Shown: piece by piece, positions 8,351 through 16,567 of the stretch
Layout: every line of letters begins with the position of its first letter
How positions within the stretch are numbered: the first letter of the stretch is position 1
Origin: Endozoicomonas acroporae
GTDB taxonomy: Bacteria > Pseudomonadota > Gammaproteobacteria > Pseudomonadales > Endozoicomonadaceae
Direction of reading: 5' to 3'
NCBI RefSeq assembly: GCF_002864045.1
Contig: NZ_PJPV01000077.1
Span: 1 to 37,286 of the forward strand
Length of the DNA: 37,286 bases
Made by a program: the position numbers and the translations under genes
Notes under the pieces: generated by a model
The model's database searches: none
Told to the model about the DNA's origin: nothing
What the model saw: only the letters and a program-made list of their open reading frames with translations

Positions 8351-8686
8351 ATGGAGTGTTATCAGCAGCAGTTTGGTGGTGACTATGCACTGGGTATCCG
8401 TATACCTGGGTACTTTCAGGATATCTCTTATCGCCATGATACCGGCCCTGCCTTTACCTGGACCCAGGGCCACCGGATTCTGAAAATCTGTGTGTTGCCG
8501 GAGATTCTCCAGGATCGGGAGATCACCGGTGCCTACCGTTACACCCTGATGGAAATGGAAGCGAACGGCGAGGATGACGACTGCCCGGCATTTGTGGCGA
8601 TCCATTTTGAAACGGACTCACCGGTGGCGTTTGAGCAGGTGATTTTTGACCGGGGGCGGTTGCAGGGCTTACTGAACCGTAACTGA
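8351..8686 (+). CDS. Small hypothetical protein, 111 aa
   Basis: GGGGA lies 6 nt before the ATG at 8351. The protein is acidic, soluble and mixed alpha/beta (FGGDYALGIRIPGYFQDISY at the start). The middle EMEANGEDDDCPAFVAIHFE is strongly acidic. There is no motif I can name. It stands alone between two gene-poor stretches. Confidence 0.65.
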   Translation: MECYQQQFGGDYALGIRIPGYFQDISYRHDTGPAFTWTQGHRILKICVLPEILQDREITGAYRYTLMEMEANGEDDDCPAFVAIHFETDSPVAFEQVIFDRGRLQGLLNRN

Positions 8687-8888
8687 TCAGCCGGTTGTAC
8701 CCCGATAGCGGGGATGGCTTGATACCCTTGGGCTGGCCGCCTTTTCTGCGACAGAAGCACCGTAAAAACCTTACTGCCGGTAGTGCCTCTTACCGGAAGT
8801 AATATGTTGATTGGTATGAGCTTTTTTAAAGCTTGAAGTTTTCATTTATCAAGGATATCCGGTTACTTTGAATTAAATTTTCCGCTCA

Positions 8889-9055
8889 TTAAGTAGTTGG
8901 CCAAATGGAATCGTATATTTCTGGCTAAGTGGGCAGTTACTATGCAAGGCGCAACGCAGGGAGCATAGCCGTAGCTATGTGACCGGAGTTGCAACGCCGC
9001 AGAGTGACTGACTACTTAGTCAGAAATATATGATTTCATTTGGTTAACTACTTAA
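8889..9055. mobile_element. 167-bp MITE-like palindromic repeat element
   Basis: The left arm begins TTAAGTAGTTGGCCAAATGG and the right arm, read in reverse, begins TTAAGTAGTTAACCAAATGA. About 48 bp of each end match as inverted repeats. Nearly all differences are G in the left copy against A in the right copy, which still pair as G-T in RNA. The centre holds CATAGC-CGTA-GCTATG, another palindrome (about 8963-8978). There is no coding capacity. This is the form of a non-autonomous miniature inverted-repeat element or a REP-type element. Confidence 0.75.
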
Positions 9056-9080
9056 CATATGCCGTGGAATCCTTACCTTC

Positions 9081-9325
9081 CCTACGAGGCTTATGGAGCC
9101 TGAATCTGGTATCACGCTCCTCAAATGGTTTTGAGGAGTCTCCAAACTCCTCAACGAGGCTTGTAGAGCCTGAATCGGGTATCATGCTCCTCAAATGGTT
9201 TTGAGGAGTCTCCAAACTCCTCAATGGTGCTTGTGGAGCCTGAATGTGCTATCAAGCTCAAGTGGTTTTGTGGAGTCTCCAAACTCCTCAACGAGGTTTG
9301 TGGAGCCTGAATCAGAGATTCCACT
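9081..9325. repeat. Tandem array of ~70-bp hairpin units, 3.5 copies
   Basis: Units start at 9081, 9151, 9221 and about 9288 (partial); periods are 70, 70 and 67 bp. Each unit contains GAGGCTT-TGGAGCCTGAAT, then CTCCTCAAA-TGGT-TTTGAGGAG, a 9-bp stem, then TCTCCAAACTCCTCAA. The third copy has a degenerate stem (AAGCTCAAGTGGTTTTGTGG), showing divergence after duplication. There is no gene in it on either strand. It ends beside the 3' end of the Fic gene, which reads toward it. Confidence 0.8.
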
Positions 9326-9350
9326 CCTTAAAAGGCGTGAGAATTCAGAG

Positions 9351-10474
9351 CTATCCGCGTTGGAATACACCCTGACCTTCAGTAATTTCTAACAGCTCTG
9401 CAAAACAAAGTACCGCAGGACGCCTCCCGGAAGCCGGTTTGATCTCCAATAAAATCCCGGCATCGCGCAGTTGACGGAGTAAAGCCGGTGTGGTTTTGGG
9501 ATGAATGCCGTACTTTTCTTCAAACTGTTGAATAATATCCGTGGTGCGAAAGATGGGGCGACTAAACAGCGCATCCAGTAAATGAACAGAATACTGGGAA
9601 CGGGTAATGTGTTGAATTTGATGCTTCATATGTTCATACAGCCCCATGATGTTTCTCACCCGCGCACTGTTTTCCCTGGCCTGAAGGGTGATTGCTCGCA
9701 AAAAGAAAGCAATCCACCCATTCCAGTCTCCTTCTGAAGAGATCGCCTGGAGACGCTGGTAATATTCGTCACGGTGGGCTTCCAGGTATTCGCTCAGGTA
9801 GAACATAGGCTCGGAGAGAATTTTTTTCTGGTACAGGAATAGTGGGATCAGGATGCGTCCAATCCGGCCATTACCATCCTTGAATGGATGTAACAGTTCG
9901 AATTGCCCGTGTACCACAGCGACCTGAAGCAGAAAGTCGCAGTCATCATAATCGATATAACGTTCCCAGGACTCAAGGTGCTCCATTAATCGCAGCGGTG
10001 AGGGAGGCACAAATGTCGCCTGTTCCATGGAGCAACCCGCCCGGCCAATCCAGTTCTGATCGTTGCGAAATTCACCGGGAGATTTATTCTGTCCCCGAAC
10101 GCTGTTGAGCAGTATGCTGTGCAACTCACGGATCAGGCTTAAACGGATGGGATAAGCTTTCAGGTGTTCACTGGCCTGAAACAGGGCAGAGCGGTAGTTT
10201 GAAATTTCCTGGATATCCTTGAATTTCTCGCTTCCTTTTCCAGCCCTGCCTCCTGCTCCAGTACCTCATCAACGGTGGCCTGAGTACCCTCAATCTTGGA
10301 AGAGAGTACGGCCTCTTGAGTGGTCAGTGGCGAGAGCATCACCGCAGGGTTTGGTATCCCTTGTAGCAAACCATCGTACCGGGCAAGCTCAGCGTTTGCC
10401 TCGCCGACCAGGCTAAACAGGGCGCGAAAGTCAATATTCTCCAGGGGCAGCGTATCTGGCTGATCAGGGGGCAT
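9351..10474 (-). pseudogene. Fic-family protein (AMP transferase type), one frameshift
   Basis: Fic enzymes transfer AMP or related groups to protein hydroxyls. The N-terminal piece (ATG at 10474, possibly 10573) contains the inhibitory helix motif S/T-xxx-E-G in SSKIEGTQ. The second piece contains the catalytic loop HPFKDGNGRIGR and a C-terminal winged-helix-like region (FRTTDIIQQFEEKYGIHPKT). Between them, near 10225, the frame changes: EKEARNSRISRKF should read on as EKFKDIQEISNYR. Joined, the protein is about 374 aa, normal for Fic/DUF4172-like proteins. Both key motifs are intact, so this is a recent single indel, a sequencing error, or a phase-variable slip. The partner of the inhibitory helix is the same protein (class II arrangement). 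Confidence 0.8.
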
Positions 10475-10574
10475 CCTGTTGGTATCCTGAGCCAATATTA
10501 TGGGTTTGATTGTAGCGCGGCATGGGTGTGTATGATACGGGGTGACCGATACCCGGATAGCATATCTGGCCATG

Positions 10575-10931
10575 TCGACGGATTCAGCGTTCTATAAATT
10601 TCAGAACGATGACAGGATTGCCCGCAGGCAAAAATTTGCCTGTCCCTTCTTGTTGGTTACGAGTTGTGCACTGGGTGGATTGTAAAATGCGATTTGTAAT
10701 GCCAAGAAGCATGAAGCAAACGCTTCGCAGGTATGGGCGATGATCAGAGAAAATATCTTTCAGTGTTGAACACTGTCGTTTAGATGACCACTTTCGCTGG
10801 GTAACCAGAAGGTATTTTTCATTAAAATTTTTCCTAAAAAAAATGGTTAAAATATCGAAAAATAATACACACTTGCGCATTTTTTCCTAAAACGATTTGA
10901 GCTAAGTTGTTGAAATAAATATAAGAGTAAC
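10575..10931. other. 360-bp AT-rich intergenic stretch
   Basis: I see no supported gene. A minus-strand open frame (10584-10880) has the composition of chance translation. The stretch ends at the tRNA-Leu fragment, so by the usual geometry of tRNA integration it would be the right end of an element lying to the left. Confidence 0.4.
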
Positions 10932-10994
10932 ACGCTAGCCTTAGATACTGGTAGCTGTATGGTTGTGGAAGTTCGAGTCTTCTCCTGGGCACCA
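10932..10994 (+). tRNA. 3' part of tRNA-Leu(UAG), probable attachment site
   Basis: The sequence contains an anticodon loop CTTAGAT (anticodon TAG), a variable arm, a T arm GGAAG-TTCGAGT-CTTCT and a 3' acceptor strand TCCTGGGC followed by ACCA. The 5' half (acceptor GCCCAGG and D arm) is absent: the DNA to the left is unrelated. The anticodon stem has a mismatch. Such 3' fragments are the typical duplicates left when integrases insert at tRNA genes. A tyrosine integrase lies 90 bp to the right, reading toward it. It is not a working tRNA. Confidence 0.7.
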
Positions 10995-11025
10995 ATTCTC
11001 AAAGATATGTCGTGTAATTGGCGGC

Positions 11026-11050
11026 AAAAAAAACCGGACAACTGCCCGGT
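11026..11050 (-). terminator. Terminator of the integrase gene
   Basis: On the minus strand ACCGG and CCGGT close a hairpin (11033-11050) followed by eight T. It lies about 30 bp after the integrase stop and just before the tRNA fragment, as expected for the end of that transcript. Confidence 0.75.
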
Positions 11051-11080
11051 GATATCTTCTCTCATCTCTCTTCCCTTTTG

Positions 11081-11720
11081 TTATCTCGTACCCTGTACTT
11101 CCTGGGTTTTTCGGATATAGATTTTCTTCGCTTCCAGTGTTTTGTGGCCGGAGACCAGTCCTTCATGGTCAGAGACTCCCTTTGCCTTGAGATCGTGGAA
11201 GTGCCATTTCTCGTCAATGAGCCCTTCATCCACCGCACGGTTGATCAGTTTCTGCCACTGGCTGTCTAAAGTGTTCTTGTGCATCTTTTGCCCCGGTGAC
11301 ATCTGAATGCCTTTTTTGGCGATTACGTTGGGCGCACCGAACACATATTCAAACTTCTCACCGTTGTTGTAGTCTTCAAGAAGCTTGAGGGCTTTTCTCA
11401 GGCGCGGGATCAAGAGGGTGATTTCATCCAGTGAGCCTTTGGCCCGTTTCAGCTGTATGCCTCTTTCCAGCAGCTGGTTCCGCTTCATATTGATCAGTTC
11501 GGAACGTCTTGCCCGGCAGATGTAGGCGAATTCCATCACCGCTTTCCAGAACGGATTGGCCAGATAGTAAACGCAGGCGTAGTCTTCATCGCTGACGTAC
11601 ACATCCTGACGATTGGGGCGTGGGAAAGCTTCGCAATCCAGCGATGGATTGGGCGGTACCCCTTTTTCGACTGGCGTGCACCAGCTTTCACGGTCTGTGT
11701 GATCATCAGGTTGACTGCAA
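11081..11720 (-). pseudogene. Tyrosine recombinase (phage-type integrase), N-terminus lost
   Basis: The catalytic domain is visible: CRARRSELINMKRNQL (first catalytic Arg region), HFHDLKAKGVSDHEG (the HxxR box, here with Lys) and GHKTLEAKKIYIRK (catalytic Tyr). An ATG-started frame begins at 11602 (173 aa), but coding sequence continues in frame upstream to about 11720 (AFPRPNRQDVYVSDEDYACV) with no start codon. It is then cut by the end of an IS3 orfA/orfB remnant. The arm-binding N-terminal domain is missing, so it is probably inactive. It sits at a tRNA-Leu fragment, its likely former target. Confidence 0.8.
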
Positions 11721-11741
11721 TTTAGCGATCCGGGAGAGAGG

Positions 11742-12252
11742 TTAATCGTCCTCTGGTTCCCCCCAGATCTCTCGGGCCTTTTTTGTGAGCACCAGCAAGG
11801 CAGCAGTTTCTGCTAATGCCTTGTCCTTGCGCTTGAGCTCACGTTCGAGTTTCCTGATGGTTTGCTTGTCTTTTTTCTGCTCAACCGTCAAGGCCTTACG
11901 TTGTTCTGATGGGCTGACAGATTTGGGCGACACACCGCTAATTAAAGGCTCGTTTCCACTGTTCAATTTGTTCAGCAAAAAGGCCTTTCTTACGACAGTA
12001 TTCAGCCATTTCTGCTTCATTTAAGGCCGCTGTTTCAATGATTACGGCTAATTGGTTTTCAGGTGTCCACTGATCTGGATTTTTTCCGTCGCCTGGCACA
12101 GGTATTCCTTGAGATAAAGCTTTCTTTCGCCAAGTGTACAGAGTCACATCAGAGATACCAGTATCACGTACCAGCTGAGAAACAGGCACATGATTTGGTG
12201 GCATCATCTTCTGAATGATGGACTCTTTGAACTCTTCTGAATAGCGGGCCAT
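11742..12252 (-). pseudogene. IS3-family OrfA (helix-turn-helix), frameshifted
   Basis: The first piece (12252-11938) begins MARYSEEFKESIIQKMMPP and has the helix-turn-helix DTGISDVTLYTWRKK. A frameshift near 11940-11955 separates it from the second piece, which has the leucine-zipper-like coil (QKKDKQTIRKLERELKRKDK) and the typical end KKAREIWGEPEDD. Just after it, in the -1 frame, LTSLPDR is the start of OrfB as in programmed-frameshift IS3 elements, and then the element is cut near 11722. The catalytic DDE part is therefore gone. A dead insertion-sequence remnant joined to the integrase remnant. Confidence 0.8.
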
Positions 12253-12299
12253 TGATCACTCACTGGCCGCCCCCTGTTTATGTTTCTCAATTCAGGAGA

Positions 12300-12585
12300 G
12301 GCGACAACTATGCTGACACAGGGGAGTGGCAGGAGTATCAGCTTAAAACACCTGGTTGACCACATGAGATAACGCCGGTAGCCCTGTGTATCCTGTGTTC
12401 TGAACTTGCTGATAAGTTGGCTGATAAAGTAGCCATGGTTCGTTCAACCTTGAAAAATAGTCACCTGGATAATCTATTTATGCGGTTACAGAGATATGGT
12501 CAGCGGGAATTGCTGCTATGTCAGCGTCGTCGCTATGGCATGCTGTATCGTCTGGTTACCGATGTAAAACCTCAACAAGCCTTAG
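12300..12585 (+). pseudogene. Possible gene remnant between IS3 and the repeat gene
   Basis: An open frame without a good start reads LADKVAMVRSTLKNSHLDNL and then FMRLQRYGQRELLLCQRRRY, which looks like protein. It runs (from about 12370) into the 3' end of the minus-strand repeat gene, where that gene loses similarity to its paralogue (about 12585). Upstream, GDNYADTGEWQEYQLKTPG is another short protein-like piece in a different frame. I do not recognise the parent. It may be chance. Confidence 0.25.
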
Positions 12586-13831
12586 AACTCTGGATTGTTT
12601 CAGCTAAATTAGCAGTCAGTGGTAAATCACCTGAGTTTTTAGCTGAATGGACTGACTGAAGATACCGCTCTCTTGCGATCACAGCTTGCTCTTTAGCTTC
12701 TTCCTTGTTGGAGGTTTGTATTTTGATTCTTTGGTAGGTCTTTTTATAGATCTTTTGTCCCTCGGCGTAAGCGGGATCTTTGCGAAGCTCCCCTTGGCGC
12801 TCCCTTCTGCGCTTGGCGTAAGCGGGGTCTGTCTGGTAGCGCTCCCTTTGGCGCTCCCTTTTGCGCTCGGCGTAAGCGGGATCTGTCTGGTAGCGCTCCC
12901 TTCCGCGCTCCCTTTGGCGCTCCCTTTTGCGCTCGGCGTAAGCGGGATCTGTCTGGTAGCGCTCCCTTTCGCGCTCCCTTTGGCACTCCCTTTTGTGCTC
13001 GGCGTAAGCGTGATCTGTCTGGTAGCGCTCCCTTTCGCGCTCCCTTTGACGCTCGGCGTAAGCGGGATCTGTCTGGTAGCGCTCCCTTTGGCGCTCCCTT
13101 TGATGCTCGGCGTAAGCGGGATCTGTCTGGTAGCGCTCCCTTTGGCGCTCCCTTCTGCGCTCCCTTTCGCGCTTGGCGTAAGCGGGATCTTTGCGAAGCT
13201 CCCTTTGGCGTTCCCTTTGGCGCTCTCTTTTGCGCTCGGCAAGTGAAGAACTGCCATCAACATTAACTTCTGCCTGGGTTGTTTGGTTATCACTTGTCGC
13301 TTGGTGCATGTATAACGGATTAACGACAGCAAAAGGCCGTAAATCTTGTGAACTATGAATTCCGGCAGGAAGATCAGTTAACTGTAAATCTGAGCTTGTA
13401 TGATTCGCTGTTGTTTGCTCTCTAATTTCAAGCTCGTCCCACGATATTAGCTGCTGAAAGGGAGTATTTGGTGTTAGTAATAATGCATTATTAACGGGTT
13501 TATACTCAGGCTGGTAGGGAACATATTCATCAAGAATGGATTGTGGTATCTCTTGAATACCTGTTCCAGAAGCGTTTTCTGAATCGAGGTTTGTTAGAGA
13601 TTTAATATTATATTTATTCAATGAATAAGAGTGATCAGCTTCATTTTGATATGTATGTGGTCCGCTATTGTAAATAGAAATAGGGTTCAGCACTTGAACT
13701 GGCATGCCTTGATAAATAGGCTGCTGTTCGGTGGCACCAAATTGCTGTTCTTGATCTACTAAACCTGATGCGCTGGAACAAAGAAAATAAAAAGAAGCAT
13801 CGTATGAAGGAAATTGATTGGTTTGATCCAT
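12572..13831 (-). CDS. DPAYAER-repeat protein A (Arg/Glu-rich), 419 aa
   Basis: Residues 1-200 are polar, rich in Gln, Asn, Ser, Thr and Pro, with no signal peptide. Residues about 205-375 are an array of units like DPAYAERKRERQRERYQT (18 aa) or the same with an extra 4 residues (22 aa), matching 54- and 66-bp DNA repeats; two units end in ELRK in place of RYQT. The repeat would form very charged helix, either coiled coil or single alpha-helix. The last 40 residues are basic then polar. I do not know the family; the look is of a eukaryotic-type low-complexity protein. It starts at an ATG at 13831 without a clear ribosome binding site. It is 62-70% similar by eye to the gene at 14243 in head-to-head orientation. 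Confidence 0.75.
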   Translation of the reverse strand: MDQTNQFPSYDASFYFLCSSASGLVDQEQQFGATEQQPIYQGMPVQVLNPISIYNSGPHTYQNEADHSYSLNKYNIKSLTNLDSENASGTGIQEIPQSILDEYVPYQPEYKPVNNALLLTPNTPFQQLISWDELEIREQTTANHTSSDLQLTDLPAGIHSSQDLRPFAVVNPLYMHQATSDNQTTQAEVNVDGSSSLAERKRERQRERQRELRKDPAYAKRERERRRERQRERYQTDPAYAEHQRERQRERYQTDPAYAERQRERERERYQTDHAYAEHKRECQRERERERYQTDPAYAERKRERQRERGRERYQTDPAYAERKRERQRERYQTDPAYAKRRRERQGELRKDPAYAEGQKIYKKTYQRIKIQTSNKEEAKEQAVIARERYLQSVHSAKNSGDLPLTANLAETIQSSKAC

Positions 13832-14242
13832 TGAATTATTAAATTATTTAATTACAGCCTGAGACCACGCCTTCTTTTAAAAGTTCCTCTCTTTCACAAC
13901 TCATTCTTTATTTATGTCAACCAAGCATAAAGATTTGCTATGGCTATTACTAATAGTGACGTAAAACCGGAAATGCTGAGCCAGAGTTAATCACAAATGA
14001 CAGTCAGGGTTTGGCTTTCTCGAAGCTGGTAAAGGCAAGCCCAAACCCTGCTGCAACACCGCCTCAAAAATATCAATTTAATATCAACAGGTTATAAATC
14101 ATTATATTGATTCTTGTATTGTAATCGCAATAGCAAATCCTTATACTTGGTTGACATAAATAAATGCGAATGAGTCGCGAAAGGGAGGAACTTTTATAAG
14201 AAAGCATGGTCTTAATCTGTAATTCGATAGTTCAATAATTCA
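13832..14242. promoter_or_regulatory. Divergent intergenic region with mirrored upstream copies
   Basis: The 411 bp between the two start codons contain, on each side, the same sequence read outward. GGTTGACATAAATAAA (about 13912-13927 on minus, 14149-14164 on plus) is followed by GAATGAGT and GAGGAACTTTT before the start. TTGACA is a good -35 hexamer in both copies, though I cannot place a -10 with confidence. The centre is not mirrored. The duplication therefore included the promoter region as well as the gene. Confidence 0.55.
14005..14050. repeat. Long hairpin in the divergent region
   Basis: CAGGGTTTGG (14005-14014) pairs with CCAAACCCTG (14041-14050), a 10-bp stem with further partial pairing (GCTTT with AAGGC) inside. 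No T-run follows on either side, so it is not a plain terminator. It lies between the two mirrored promoters and could insulate them or be an operator. Confidence 0.5.
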
Positions 14243-15319
14243 ATGGATCAAATAAATCAACTGCCTTCATTCGATGCTTCTTTTTCTTATCTTTGTTCCA
14301 GCGCATCAGGTTTAGTAGATCAAGAACAGCAATTTGGCACCACCGAACAGCAGCCTATTTATCAAGGCATGCCAGTTCAAGTGCTGAACCCTATTCCTAC
14401 TTACAATAGCGGACCAGATACATATCAAAATGAAGCTAATCATTCTATTTCATTGAATGAATATAATATTACATCCCTAATAAACTTCGATTCAGAAAAC
14501 GCTTCTGGAACAGGTATTCCAGAGGTACCACAATCCATTCTTGATAAATATGTTCCTTACCAGACTGATTATGAACCCGTTAATGATGCATTATCACTAA
14601 CAACAGGTATTCCCTTTCAGCAGTTAATATCGTTGGACGATCTTGAAATTAGAAAGCAGACAACAGCGAATCATACAAGCTCAGATTTACAGTTAACTGA
14701 TCTTCCTGCCGGAATTCATAGTTCACAAGATTTACGGCCAGATGCTGTCGTTAATCCGTTATGCATGCACCAAGCGACAAGTGATAACCAAACAACCCAG
14801 GCAGAAGTTAATGTTGATGGCAGTTCTTCACTTGTCGAGCGCAAAAGGGAGCGCGAAAGGGTGCGCAAAAGGGAGCTTCGCAAAGATCCCGCTTACGCCG
14901 AGCGCGAAAGGGAGCGCAAAAGGGAGCTTCGCAAAGATCCCGCTTACGCTGAGCGCAAAAGGGAGCGCAAAAGGGAGCTTCGCAAAGATCCCGCTTACGC
15001 CGAGCGCGAAAGGGAGCGCCAAAGGGAGCGCTACCAGAAAGATCCCGCTTACGCCGAGCGCGAAAGGGAGCGCCAAAGGGAGCTTCGCAAAGATCCCGCT
15101 TACGCCGAGCGCGAAAGGGAGCGCAAAAGGAAGCGCCACAGGGAGCGCTACCTGACAGATCCCGCTTACGTCGAGCGCGAAAGGGAGCGCAAAAAGCGGT
15201 ATCGTCAGTCAGTCAATTCAACTAAAAACTCAGGTAATTTACCACTGACTTCTAATTTAACTGAAACGACCCAGAGTTCCAGTAAAATAAAAGGAAAGGA
15301 CACCCAAAAATTTGACTAA
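14243..15319 (+). CDS. DPAYAER-repeat protein B (Arg/Glu-rich), 358 aa
   Basis: Paralogue of the gene at 12572-13831, divergently oriented. The N-terminal 200 residues match almost residue by residue (MDQINQLPSFDASFSYLCSS against MDQTNQFPSYDASFYFLCSS). The repeat array is shorter: about six units such as DPAYAERERERKRELRK (17 aa) or with RYQK/RYLT endings. The ELRK ending dominates here and RYQT in the paralogue, so the arrays have been homogenised separately. The last residues after TTQSSS differ from the paralogue because the RAYT element boundary replaces the 3' end. Rich in Arg and Glu, no signal peptide, function unknown. Confidence 0.75.
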   Translation: MDQINQLPSFDASFSYLCSSASGLVDQEQQFGTTEQQPIYQGMPVQVLNPIPTYNSGPDTYQNEANHSISLNEYNITSLINFDSENASGTGIPEVPQSILDKYVPYQTDYEPVNDALSLTTGIPFQQLISLDDLEIRKQTTANHTSSDLQLTDLPAGIHSSQDLRPDAVVNPLCMHQATSDNQTTQAEVNVDGSSSLVERKRERERVRKRELRKDPAYAERERERKRELRKDPAYAERKRERKRELRKDPAYAERERERQRERYQKDPAYAERERERQRELRKDPAYAERERERKRKRHRERYLTDPAYVERERERKKRYRQSVNSTKNSGNLPLTSNLTETTQSSSKIKGKDTQKFD

Positions 15320-16566
15320 TCAGCCACACCGTCTTTTTTTTCTGGAGCCTCTTAATGGCATTAAGCACATATACCCAGTAACCAAAAAAAATGACATGAC
15401 GACCGCCCGAAAAAACCTCATATATCCAGCCAGTACGTCCTACTACCACTGCATGGCACGCTGCGTTCGCAGGGCTTTCCTGTGCGGCCGAGACAATTTC
15501 TCAGGCAAAAACTATGAGCATCGCAGGCAGTGGGTGGTTGATCGGTTGAAAGCGCTTTCTGGTATTTTTGCCCTGGAAGTCTGTGCTTATGCGGTGATGT
15601 CGAATCATTATCATGTGGTGCTCCATATTAATAGTCAGCAAGCCAAAAAATGGGACACTAAAGAAGTCTTACAACGCTGGACGCAGCTGTTTTCTGGCCC
15701 ACACCTGGTTCAACGTTATCTTGCCGGCGACCAGCCAGGCAAAGCAGAGCTGCTGCGCATCGAAGAATATGCCCAGGAGTACCGAGGTCGTTTAATGGAT
15801 ATCAGCTGGTTCATGCGCTGTCTCAACGAATACTTAGCCCGGCTGGCTAATAAAGAGGATGAGTGCAAAGGACGCTTTTGGGAAGGTCGTTACAAAAGTC
15901 AGTCCCTGTTAGATGAGGCAGCATTGCTGACTTGCATGACCTATGTCGACTTAAACCCCATCCGGGCAAAAATTGCCGCAACGCTGGAAACCTCAGAACA
16001 TACCTCTATTAAAGAGCGCATTGAGTCATACGACAGTGCAAACGGAAAAAAACAAAAGGCACACTTGAAACCGTTAAAAGCTCAGGGTCAAAACCCTGAA
16101 CAGGCGATTCCATACCCACTCATTAGCTACTTTGAACTGGTTGACTGGTCTGGCCGAATTGTCCGCAAAGGCAAACGTGGCCGTATAACTGACGATGTAC
16201 CACCTATCCTGGAACGCTTGGATATTGCCCCAAATGAATGGCTGGAGACTATGCGATGGCAGAATCGTTTTCACCGAGCAGTCGGCAAGCTGGCTTCACT
16301 GAAGGCTTATGCAGAAAGCAGCGGAAAATGCTGGGTTCATGGGATGTCTGTGAGCGGTAATCTCTATCCTGCCTGATCAACACATTTTGATTTACTTTAA
16401 TGTGACCAGAGTTTTCTGTAGGGCTCTTTCTTATATTGTCTCGATAGTATCTTCCAGGCTCTTCCTGCTTGGTATGAATGAGGATTTCTGAAAACGATCA
16501 ATACTATCATTTTAAAAAATGAATAAATGACGCACTCTCTATTCACTTTTAAAAAAGTGGGTGTCC
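15298..16566 (+). mobile_element. RAYT transposase unit with 9-bp inverted ends
   Basis: GGACACCCA at 15298-15306 is the exact inverse of TGGGTGTCC at 16558-16566; around them GGAAAGGACACCCA compares with the reverse of the right side. Between lie the RAYT gene and about 180 bp of AT-rich sequence. The left end lies inside the 3' part of the DPAYAER gene B, and the right end is followed by two direct copies of ATTGTCCTCY (16568-16587) and a truncated gene tail. These are the likely borders of a mobilised unit; true transposition of RAYT genes is rarely shown, so this is an inference. Confidence 0.5.
15396..16376 (+). CDS. REP-associated tyrosine transposase (RAYT), Y1/HUH
   Basis: About 326 aa from the ATG at 15396 (MTTARKNLIYPAST); a longer frame would need a TTG at 15312 inside the previous stop region. 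The HUH pair is HYH (residues 71-73) in SNHYHVVLH. RCLNEYLARLANK contains the candidate catalytic Tyr, followed by CKGRFWEGRYKSQ and YVDLNPIRA, both standard for this family. RAYTs are single-copy relatives of IS200 transposases that act on short palindromes (REPs). All motifs are intact, so it could be active. A tail of 100 residues beyond the core is normal for the long RAYT subgroup. Confidence 0.85.
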   Translation: MTTARKNLIYPASTSYYHCMARCVRRAFLCGRDNFSGKNYEHRRQWVVDRLKALSGIFALEVCAYAVMSNHYHVVLHINSQQAKKWDTKEVLQRWTQLFSGPHLVQRYLAGDQPGKAELLRIEEYAQEYRGRLMDISWFMRCLNEYLARLANKEDECKGRFWEGRYKSQSLLDEAALLTCMTYVDLNPIRAKIAATLETSEHTSIKERIESYDSANGKKQKAHLKPLKAQGQNPEQAIPYPLISYFELVDWSGRIVRKGKRGRITDDVPPILERLDIAPNEWLETMRWQNRFHRAVGKLASLKAYAESSGKCWVHGMSVSGNLYPA

Positions 16567-16567
16567 T

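Noticed and set aside
9081..9325. CRISPR-like array
   Set aside because: Units follow each other without unique spacers of constant length, the whole unit is repeated and no cas genes are near.
10584..10880. Minus-strand open frame of 98 codons
   Set aside because: Composition of chance translation, no ribosome binding site, no protein-like pattern.
12744..13246. CRISPR-like or noncoding tandem repeat in the 54/66-bp units
   Set aside because: The repeat keeps one reading frame within a long gene with a matching paralogue; it codes for protein repeats.
12686..13246. Plus-strand open frame rich in Leu, Ala and Val inside the DPAYAER array
   Set aside because: It is the antisense of the repeat and mimics a membrane protein only because of the repeat words.
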